Assembly (NCBI GenBank): GCA_027451915.1 | Contig: DAIDHU010000533.1 | Location: forward strand, 1 to 9,321 | Direction: 5' to 3' | From: Thiomonas sp. | GTDB taxonomy: Bacteria; Pseudomonadota; Gammaproteobacteria; Burkholderiales; Burkholderiaceae_C | DNA: 9,321 bases | Shown: piece by piece, positions 1-5,471 of the stretch | How positions within the stretch are numbered: position 1 is the first letter of the stretch | Layout of the letters: every line of letters starts with the position of its first letter | Made by a program: the position numbers and the translations under genes | Notes under the pieces: generated by a model | Told to the model about the DNA's origin: nothing | What the model saw: only the letters and a program-made list of their open reading frames with translations | Database searches by the model: none

Positions 1-1062
1 GCATTGCGCCCCCTGCGTGGCCGGCGCCGGGCGGAACCGTCCGCTGTCCAGCAGATTGCCCTCGATCGCCTGCCCGCGGGCGCGGGCCTCCCACTCGGCT
101 TCGGTGGGAAGCCGGCAGCCCGCCCAGCGCGCGAAGGCGTCCGCCTCGAAATAGCTGAGGTGGCATGCCGGTGCCGCGGGGTCGATGTCGCATTCGCCCC
201 CCAGCGTGAACTGGCTCTGCCCGTCCTCGCTCCAGTACAACGGGGCGCGCCACTGCTCGCGCTGCACCGCGGCCCAGCCGTCGGACAGCCACAGCAGGGG
301 ATTGCGATAGCCGCCGTCGCGCACGAATTCGGAGAACTCGGCGTTGCACACGGCGCGGTCGGCGAGGGCGTGCGCCTGCAGCCACACGGTGTGGCGCGGA
401 GCCTCGAGGTCGAAATGAAAGCCCTCGCCGTCGAAGCCCAGGGTGTCGGGCCCGCCGGGATGCTCGAGCCAGGCCAGCGGGCGTACGCCCTGCCGCGGCA
501 GGGCCGCGAGCTGGCGCCAGGCCGGCTTGAGGGGATTGAACGAGAACAGGTGCAGCAGGTCGGTCAGCATCAGCTCCTGGTGCTGCTGCTCGTGGTGCAA
601 GCCCAGCTCGACCAGCTCGTGCAGCGCGGGATCGCGCGCGCCAGGCTGCTCGAACAGACGCCGCAGCGCCCCTTCGACATGCCCGCGGTATTGCAGCACG
701 GTGCGCAATGGCGGTCGCGTGAGCATGCCCCGCGCCGCGCGCAGGTAACGCGGGCCGGCACCGACGTAGTAGGAGTTGAACAGCTCGGCGAAGCCGGGAT
801 GAAAGACCTCGTAGCCGGGCAGGTGCGGGCGCAACACGAAGGTCTCGAAAAACCAGGTCGTGTGCGCCAGATGCCATTTCAGCGGACTGGCATCGGGCAT
901 GCTCTGCGCGACCAGGTCCTCCGGCTCGAGGCCATCGCACAGCTGCACGCTCAGCCTTCGCACGGCCAGCAGACGATCGAGCTGGCCATCACCCGGCAGG
1001 CACGAGGCTGCGGTGGGACCCTGGGTCAATACGGTCTCCTGCGTCAAGGGGCTCGCGATCAT
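1..1062 (-). CDS. egtB: Ergothioneine biosynthesis protein EgtB, partial (C-terminus outside window)
   Basis: EgtB is a non-heme iron sulfoxide synthase that uses oxygen to join hercynine to gamma-glutamylcysteine or cysteine in ergothioneine synthesis, in the cytoplasm. The reading frame is open for 354 codons and leaves the window at its 3' end; full EgtB is usually a little over 400 residues. Residues about 30-165 form the DinB-like iron-binding half: HLAHTTWFFETF (64-75) and HHEQQHQEL (156-164) supply the expected three-histidine set, probably H67, H157 and H161 by family analogy. From about residue 190 the FGE-sulfatase-like domain begins, with its typical LPTEAEWEARARG. The active-site tyrosine and the C-terminal part lie beyond the edge. 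The ATG at 1062 lacks a clear ribosome site; an in-frame TTG at 1029 has AGGAGA (1035-1040) in front and may be the true start. OvoA shares these motifs and cannot be fully excluded. An egtD methyltransferase gene would be expected nearby, outside this window. Confidence 0.92.
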   Translation of the reverse strand, partial: MIASPLTQETVLTQGPTAASCLPGDGQLDRLLAVRRLSVQLCDGLEPEDLVAQSMPDASPLKWHLAHTTWFFETFVLRPHLPGYEVFHPGFAELFNSYYVGAGPRYLRAARGMLTRPPLRTVLQYRGHVEGALRRLFEQPGARDPALHELVELGLHHEQQHQELMLTDLLHLFSFNPLKPAWRQLAALPRQGVRPLAWLEHPGGPDTLGFDGEGFHFDLEAPRHTVWLQAHALADRAVCNAEFSEFVRDGGYRNPLLWLSDGWAAVQREQWRAPLYWSEDGQSQFTLGGECDIDPAAPACHLSYFEADAFARWAGCRLPTEAEWEARARGQAIEGNLLDSGRFRPAPATQGAQC

Positions 1063-1185
1063 CGCGGACCCACGAGGGAGTCGGGAAGGATGGAGTCGCT
1101 CGCCCTGGGCCGGGAGGGCTCCGCGGCCCCGATGGGCGGGGCTGCGCCGGGTTCAGCGAGCCCCAGCGAACAGTCGGCGCAGCCA

Positions 1186-1214
1186 AGTATCGCAGAGCGG
1201 CCGGGGGGCTTCAA
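1186..1214 (-). promoter_or_regulatory. Candidate sigma-70 promoter for egtB
   Basis: On the minus strand TTGAAG (1214-1209) is followed after exactly 17 bp by GATACT (1191-1186). These are 4/6 matches to the -35 consensus and 4/6 to the -10. The site lies just after the stop codon of the DsbG-like gene and about 125 bp before the egtB start, so egtB probably has its own promoter. This is a by-eye call without experimental support. Confidence 0.5.
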
Positions 1215-1222
1215 GCGCCGCA

Positions 1223-1801
1223 TCATTGCACGGTGGCCAGCAGCGTCTTGAGTTGCGCGGCGTCCCGAGGCGCGCCGAGGAACATTTGTGCCTTGCCGGA
1301 CGAATCCCGCCAGATCATCATGGGGAATCCGAAATAGGCGTCGGCGGCGTGCAGGACCTTCAGATTGCGGGCCAGCTCCTCGCGGGTCGCCGGGGCCACG
1401 CGCGCCGCCGGCACCAGGCCTCCGCCCGATCCGGCATGCGGGTTGCGGCCGTACTCGCTCTCGTTGCGGGCCAGCGCCCGGGCCGGATCGGCGGCCTGCA
1501 GCATGGCCGCGGCCTTGCCCTCGCTGCTGCGGGCCAGCACCGACACCGGGATCCAGCGCAATTGCAGGCCCTGCTTGCCGATCCAGGGCTGCAGGTCCTC
1601 GTAGAGTTCATGGCAATAGGGGCAGTTGGGGTCGAAGAACACGTCGACCACCCGCGGGCCCGCGCCCAGGGTGACCGCGGTGGTTTGCGCCATTTGGTGC
1701 AGCATGGCGCCGGCCAGTTGTTCGGGGCTGGGCGCGGCGTGCGCCGGGCTCCAGGCCGCGCCGACCGCGACCAGGGCCGCGGCGATGGTTGCTCGGATCA
1801 T
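1223..1801 (-). CDS. Exported DsbG-like thiol:disulfide interchange protein (short form, no dimerisation domain)
   Basis: Predicted periplasmic thioredoxin-fold protein of 192 residues. Residues 1-22 are a signal peptide (basic start, Ala/Val core, AHA before the likely cut at 22/23). The active site is DPNCPYCHELY with C60-P-Y-C63, and the cis-proline loop is FGFPMMIW (P160). The downstream sequence pattern (PWIGKQGLQLRWIPV, then ADPARALA, then a glycine-rich loop) matches the catalytic half of DsbG/DsbC. Those proteins are about 230-250 residues with an N-terminal dimerisation domain; here only about 30 residues separate the signal peptide from the fold, so it may be monomeric. The family reduces or isomerises periplasmic disulfides, or protects single cysteines from sulfenylation; which applies here is inference. 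The start is well fixed: AAGGAGG (1806-1812) sits 4 nt before the ATG, although the frame stays open much further upstream inside the regulator gene. It lies 118 bp after the MocR gene on the same strand. Confidence 0.87.
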   Translation of the reverse strand: MIRATIAAALVAVGAAWSPAHAAPSPEQLAGAMLHQMAQTTAVTLGAGPRVVDVFFDPNCPYCHELYEDLQPWIGKQGLQLRWIPVSVLARSSEGKAAAMLQAADPARALARNESEYGRNPHAGSGGGLVPAARVAPATREELARNLKVLHAADAYFGFPMMIWRDSSGKAQMFLGAPRDAAQLKTLLATVQ

Positions 1802-1805
1802 GTTG

Positions 1806-1812
1806 CCTCCTT
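1806..1812 (-). promoter_or_regulatory. Strong ribosome binding site of the DsbG-like gene
   Basis: AAGGAGG on the minus strand, four bases before ATG 1801. It decides the start, because the same frame is open for about 150 further codons upstream with no other signal, and because the signal peptide begins exactly here. Confidence 0.75.
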
Positions 1813-1892
1813 TTTGCGGGGATGGTTCCAGGGCATCGCGAAGGCTTCGCCCGTCCTCTTGGTCGACGCGGGCGCCGATTCCTGACAACCCG

Positions 1893-1912
1893 GCCGCGGC
1901 CAGCGCCGCGGC
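1893..1912 (-). terminator. GC-rich hairpin just after the MocR-type gene
   Basis: Two GCCGCGGC arms (1893-1900 and 1905-1912) flank a 4-base loop, giving an 8-bp all-GC stem that begins 8 bases after the stop codon of the regulator gene. No real T-run follows, so it is not a textbook intrinsic terminator. It could be a weak terminator, an mRNA 3'-end stabiliser or chance in GC-rich DNA. If it terminates, the DsbG-like gene needs its own promoter; I did not find a convincing one. Confidence 0.35.
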
Positions 1913-1919
1913 AAGGGGC

Positions 1920-3347
1920 TCAGGCCGCGATGGACGCCGCCACCTGCCCCACCACGCGCAGGGCCTGCTCGCGTTCCGCGGTCCAGGGCGCGCCCGCGTT
2001 GAGCCGCAGGCAGTTGCGGTAACGCGTGGTGGTGGTGAACAGCGGGCCGGGCACGACCACGATGCCCTGGCCGATGCAGCGCCGATACAACTCGATCGCG
2101 TCCACCGAACGGGGAAGTTCCACCCACAGCACGAAACCCCCGCTCGGGTCGGTGACCCTGGTGCCTGGCGGGAAGGCGGATCCAATGATTTGCCGTGCGA
2201 TATCGACTTGTTCGCCGAAATTGCGCCGAAGTTGGCGCAGGTTCTGCTCGTAGCCCCCATGCTCCAGCAAATCCGCCACGGCCCATTCCACCACCGTGCT
2301 GCCGCCCCCGCTGAACGAGCGCTTCAGGCTGGCCACCTCGCCGCTCCATCGTCCGGCCTCGACCCAGCCGATGCCCCGCAGCCCGGGCGCGAGGGTCTTG
2401 CCGAAGGAACCGCACAGCAGGACCTGGCCGTCATGGTCGAAGGAGCGCACCGCCCGCCGGGCTTCCTCGGTGGGCGCGAGCTCGTTGCAGATGACATCCT
2501 CGATCAGCGGGATCCCGCGCCGCCCGAGCATCGCGGCCAGTCGTTTCTTGGACGCGGTGGGCATGACCGTGCCCATGGGGTTGGAAACCGTGGGCACGGC
2601 CAGCACGGCCTTGATGGGCTGGGTGTCCAGCGCCAGCTCCAGCGCGTCCAGGGACATGCCCGTGCGCGGCTGCATGGGGATCTCCACCGCGCGCAGGCCC
2701 AGCGCCTGCATGGCGCGCAGGAAGCCGAAGTAGGTCGGCGACTCGATGGCGATGACATCGCCAGGCTGGGTCAGCGCCCGCAGGCACAGGGTGATCGACT
2801 CGGTGCAACCATTGGTCACCACCACGTTGCCATGGTCGAGGGTGCAGCCCAGGTTCACCGCCCGCCGCGAGATCGCCTGCCGGAGTTCCGCGACACCCAG
2901 GGAGGTCGCGTAGCGCCCCAGCGCGTCCCCATGGCGCTGCGCGCTGCGCGCCAGGGCGCGCCGGATGCGCTCGTTGGCGTACAGGCCCTCGCCGGCGGCG
3001 GCCGCGCCGAAGGAGATGTAGCCCGGCTCGCCCAGCAGGTCGTAGACCGCGTCGGCGATGGCCTTGACCTCCACCGCCACAGGGCGCGTGGGCGGACGCG
3101 TGGCCGCCGGCACGGGGGGGAGGTCGCGCGGGCGCCGCACGAAGAACCCCGATTTCGGGCGGGCCTCGATCACCCCCCGATCCTCGAGCGTGCGATAGGC
3201 CTGCACGGCGGTGGAAACCGACACCCCATGCTGCTCCGACAGCGCGCGGACCGAGGGCAGGCGGGCGCCCGGGCGCAGCGAGCCGGACGCGGCCAGCCCG
3301 GCCAGTCGATCGGCCAGGCTGAGGTAAAGCGGAGCTTCGGCGGACAT
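1920..3347 (-). CDS. MocR-family transcriptional regulator (GntR winged helix fused to PLP aminotransferase fold)
   Basis: A 475-residue one-component regulator. Residues about 7-70 are a GntR-type winged helix (LADRLAGLAASGSLRPGARL, PSVRALSEQHGVSVSTAVQAYRTLE, ending ARPKSGFFV). After a Pro-rich linker (about 72-92), residues about 105-475 form a fold-type I aminotransferase domain with Y206 in ESPTYFGF, N256 in SNPMG, D284 in LIEDV and the PLP-binding lysine K317 in GSFGKTLAPGLR. All key PLP residues are kept, so it should bind PLP. MocR proteins sense PLP or amino-compound aldimines and usually do not act as aminotransferases. It is divergent from a LysE-type exporter gene, which it most likely controls along with its own gene. 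I chose ATG 3347, which puts the first helix at the usual distance from the N-terminus; a GTG at 3380 would add 11 residues. PdxR, GabR and TauR are named relatives, but the target here is unknown. Confidence 0.9.
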   Translation of the reverse strand: MSAEAPLYLSLADRLAGLAASGSLRPGARLPSVRALSEQHGVSVSTAVQAYRTLEDRGVIEARPKSGFFVRRPRDLPPVPAATRPPTRPVAVEVKAIADAVYDLLGEPGYISFGAAAAGEGLYANERIRRALARSAQRHGDALGRYATSLGVAELRQAISRRAVNLGCTLDHGNVVVTNGCTESITLCLRALTQPGDVIAIESPTYFGFLRAMQALGLRAVEIPMQPRTGMSLDALELALDTQPIKAVLAVPTVSNPMGTVMPTASKKRLAAMLGRRGIPLIEDVICNELAPTEEARRAVRSFDHDGQVLLCGSFGKTLAPGLRGIGWVEAGRWSGEVASLKRSFSGGGSTVVEWAVADLLEHGGYEQNLRQLRRNFGEQVDIARQIIGSAFPPGTRVTDPSGGFVLWVELPRSVDAIELYRRCIGQGIVVVPGPLFTTTTRYRNCLRLNAGAPWTAEREQALRVVGQVAASIAA

Positions 3348-3383
3348 GCGGGAATGATGACAGACAAGCCGGGAGTCCACACC

Positions 3384-3414
3384 ATACAGCGCGCCCGGGA
3401 TCCAACCAGTACAG
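3384..3414. promoter_or_regulatory. Direct repeat in the MocR/LysE divergent promoter, candidate operator
   Basis: Two similar blocks, ACCATACAG (ending 3389) and ACCAGTACAG (ending 3414), lie in the same orientation with their cores ATACAG and GTACAG 25 bp apart. MocR regulators such as GabR are known to bind spaced direct repeats near their own promoter. The position, immediately upstream of the regulator start and facing the exporter gene, fits auto- and cross-regulation. That this protein binds here is inference. Confidence 0.45.
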
Positions 3415-3430
3415 TTTCAGTCATTGCAGA

Positions 3431-3446
3431 TCTGTGCCGGCACAGA
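3431..3446. promoter_or_regulatory. Perfect 16-bp palindrome, candidate operator
   Basis: TCTGTGCCGGCACAGA is a perfect inverted repeat without spacer, near the middle of the 188-bp divergent region between the MocR-type gene and the exporter gene. The half-site CTGTGC recurs at 3455-3460 in the same orientation, 23 bp further on. It lies about 90 bp from each start codon, where an operator would be expected. The binding protein is not shown by the sequence: it may be the MocR protein or another dimeric regulator. Confidence 0.5.
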
Positions 3447-3535
3447 ATCAGGGCCTGTGCATCTGTCGTGCGCCCGGGCGTGCGGGTAGATTGAGGGCCT
3501 GTTCCCTGGCGCGCCGATCCTGTTTCGAGACCCCC

Positions 3536-4153
3536 ATGTCCCACGCAACCCTGCTGGCCTTCGCGCTGTTCGCCTTCGCCGCCTCGATCACACCGGGGCC
3601 CAACAACCTGATGCTCCTGGCCTCCGGCGCCAACTTCGGATTCCGGGCCACGCTTCCCCACCTGCTGGGGGTCGCCTCGGGATTCCTGCTGCTGGTCGCC
3701 TCCGTGGGTCTGGGGCTGGCCGCGGTGTTCGTGCGCTGGCCCTGGGTGTACGCAGGCATGCGCTGGGTCGGCGCGGCCTACATGCTGTACCTGGCCTGGC
3801 GCATCGCCACCGCGCCGCGCCCGCATGCCTCGCGCACCCGCGCCAGCGCATCGCGGCCGATGAGCTTCCTGGGCGCCGTGGCCTTCCAGTGGGTGAACCC
3901 CAAGGCCTGGCTGATGGCGGTGAGCGCCTTCAGCACCTACATTCCCGCGAGCCGCGGCGTCCTGCTGCCCCTGGGAGCGGTGCTGTTGTTCGGGGCGATC
4001 AACCTGCCCAGCATCACCGCCTGGGCCTTCGGCGGCTCGCATCTGCAGCGCGTGCTGAGCACCCGTGGCCGCGCCCTGGCCTTCAACCTGCTCATGGCAG
4101 GACTTTTGCTGGCCTCGCTTGCGCCCATGTTGCGCGCCAGCGCCCCGGGCTGA
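3536..4153 (+). CDS. LysE/RhtB-family amino acid exporter
   Basis: A 205-residue inner-membrane exporter of the LysE superfamily, which pumps amino acids or derivatives out of the cell. It has about five to six hydrophobic segments: 4-18, 41-66, 71-90, 110-131, 141-165 and 182-199. The family signature is at the end of the first segment (SITPGPNNLMLLASG, TPGPNN at 19-24), followed by the conserved GVASG loop and, in the middle, FQWVNPKAWLMAVSAF (NPKAW at 121-125). Length is normal for the family. The ATG at 3536 directly precedes the first membrane segment; the frame is open upstream to 3434 but that part is not hydrophobic. The ribosome site is weak (GAG near 3527). The divergent MocR-type gene strongly suggests induction by an amino-acid-like compound sensed through PLP. 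The substrate cannot be read from the sequence. Confidence 0.92.
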   Translation: MSHATLLAFALFAFAASITPGPNNLMLLASGANFGFRATLPHLLGVASGFLLLVASVGLGLAAVFVRWPWVYAGMRWVGAAYMLYLAWRIATAPRPHASRTRASASRPMSFLGAVAFQWVNPKAWLMAVSAFSTYIPASRGVLLPLGAVLLFGAINLPSITAWAFGGSHLQRVLSTRGRALAFNLLMAGLLLASLAPMLRASAPG

Positions 4154-4232
4154 TTCCTCCGGCGCCTCCTGGTCCTGCCGCAGGGGCAGCCGGGCGGGCT
4201 CGCCCTGCGCGGCGACGGGGCCGCGCCATGGC

Positions 4233-5471
4233 TCAGCCCCGCTCGCCGAGGCCGGCGGCGAACAGCGGACCGGCCGAGCCTTGTTCGGCAAGCGCCCGCA
4301 GACCGGGAAGATCCGACACGCGCCGCGACTCGCGCGTGACCTGGGTCCACCAGGCGGAGAAGGAGGCGCAAGGGCGACCGACCTCGGGGAACAGACGCAG
4401 GGCAGGGTGGGGATGCACGCCGGCCGGCAGCTGCGCGTCGACATGCTCGTCGGCCAGGGTGTGCACCGAGCGCGCGGTGGCCAGCGCCAGCGCCAGCTGC
4501 TGGCGGCTGCCGTGCCATCGCACCGCGGCCAGCGCGGACATGCGCGCGTCGACGAAGCTCCAGCGCGCCGCGCTCCACGGCCATGCCTCGTGGTGCCCGG
4601 TGGGCCACCAGGCCACCCGCAGGCAGCCCGCGGGCAGATCGGCCGGGGGCTCGCCCAGGGCCCAGGGGTGGATCAGCCAGACGTCGCGGCCCGCCACCTC
4701 GGCGGCCTCGGGCGCCGCGCCCTGGGGCGGCCGCGAGCACAGGGCCGGCTCCTCCACGCCCTGCTCCAGCGGCCGCGCGGGCACCGGGCGCGGGCTGCGC
4801 GCGATGGTCTCCAGCGCCTCGTAGGAGGTGTCGACCACGCTGCCCGCGCAGTCCCAGGAGGCCGGGGCGTGGCGCGCCACGTTGTCGGCGTTGAACAGGT
4901 AGGGCTTGTGGCTGCCGGTGCCGGCGACCCATTGCCAGCTCAGGTGATTGCTGGCGAGGTCGCCGTCGAGCAGGTGCGCGAGCATCCAGTCGGCGCCGGC
5001 CCGCCAGTGAACCTTGCGCAGGTGCACCACATAGCTGGCCAGCCACATGCGGGCGTGGTTGTGCAGGTAGCCGGTGGCGTACAAGGCGCGCACGGCCTGG
5101 TCGACGACGGGAAGGCCGGTGCGCGCCTGGCGGATGTCGGCCGGCATCCCTGGCGCGTAGGCGGCCTCGGGCAGCGGCCCCTCGTGCAGCGAGCGCAGGA
5201 TGCGATCGCCCCGGTGCCGCCAGACGTGGCGGAAATACTCGCGCCAGCCCAGCTCGAACACGAACTTGTGGCGCAGCTCCAGACGGTGCCGCGCGGCCAC
5301 TCCGGCGAGCACCTCGGGCAGGCTGACGAAGCCGTGGGTGATGTAGGGGGAAAGGCGGGTCACCGCCCCCTCGAGGGTGTTGCGGCTGCGCGCGTACTCG
5401 GCCGGGCGCACGGCGGCGATGCGCGAACGTGCCGCGTCGAGCGTGGGGGCGAACATCTCCTGCGGCTTCAT
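4233..5471 (-). CDS. Photolyase-like FAD-binding protein lacking the N-terminal antenna domain
   Basis: A 412-residue protein built on the FAD-binding helical lobe of DNA photolyases and cryptochromes. TRLSPYITHGFVS (38-50), FELGWREYFRHVW (72-84), TGLPVVDQAVRALYATGYLH (118-137) with NHARMWLASYVV (138-149), and DGDLASNHLSWQWVAGTG (169-186) are the expected FAD-pocket motifs. The N-terminal alpha/beta antenna domain of about 130 residues is absent: the FAD lobe begins within the first 30 residues. About 190 residues follow the lobe (220-412), including VWLIHPWALGEPP, AWPWSAARWSFVDARM and SFSAWWTQVTR, which I cannot assign. Short photolyase-like proteins without an antenna domain are known and some are thought to repair DNA; whether this one does is inference. 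The ATG overlaps the stop of the upstream iron-sulfur photolyase as ATGA, and there is no good ribosome site, so translation is probably coupled. It is convergent with the exporter gene, 79 bp away. Confidence 0.88.
   Translation of the reverse strand: MKPQEMFAPTLDAARSRIAAVRPAEYARSRNTLEGAVTRLSPYITHGFVSLPEVLAGVAARHRLELRHKFVFELGWREYFRHVWRHRGDRILRSLHEGPLPEAAYAPGMPADIRQARTGLPVVDQAVRALYATGYLHNHARMWLASYVVHLRKVHWRAGADWMLAHLLDGDLASNHLSWQWVAGTGSHKPYLFNADNVARHAPASWDCAGSVVDTSYEALETIARSPRPVPARPLEQGVEEPALCSRPPQGAAPEAAEVAGRDVWLIHPWALGEPPADLPAGCLRVAWWPTGHHEAWPWSAARWSFVDARMSALAAVRWHGSRQQLALALATARSVHTLADEHVDAQLPAGVHPHPALRLFPEVGRPCASFSAWWTQVTRESRRVSDLPGLRALAEQGSAGPLFAAGLGERG

Noticed and set aside
4..1251. 415-codon open frame on the plus strand at the left edge
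   Set aside because: Antisense to egtB, whose DinB-type and FGE-sulfatase motifs are unmistakable on the other strand; no domain in the plus-strand product.
1802..2260. Upstream extension of the DsbG-like frame into the MocR-type gene
   Set aside because: The extension is Arg/Ser/Ala-rich noise antiparallel to no feature of its own, and a strong ribosome site plus signal peptide fix the start at 1801.
1626..3494. 622-codon open frame on the plus strand opposite the MocR-type gene
   Set aside because: It is the antisense shadow of a clear PLP-domain gene in GC-rich DNA. The translation is rich in Arg, Gly, His and Gln without any recognisable domain.
4154..4232. Possible bidirectional terminator between the exporter and photolyase-like genes
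   Set aside because: Only a 5-bp GGGCG/CGCCC stem (4192-4205) with a bulged extension and no T-run on either strand; too weak to list.
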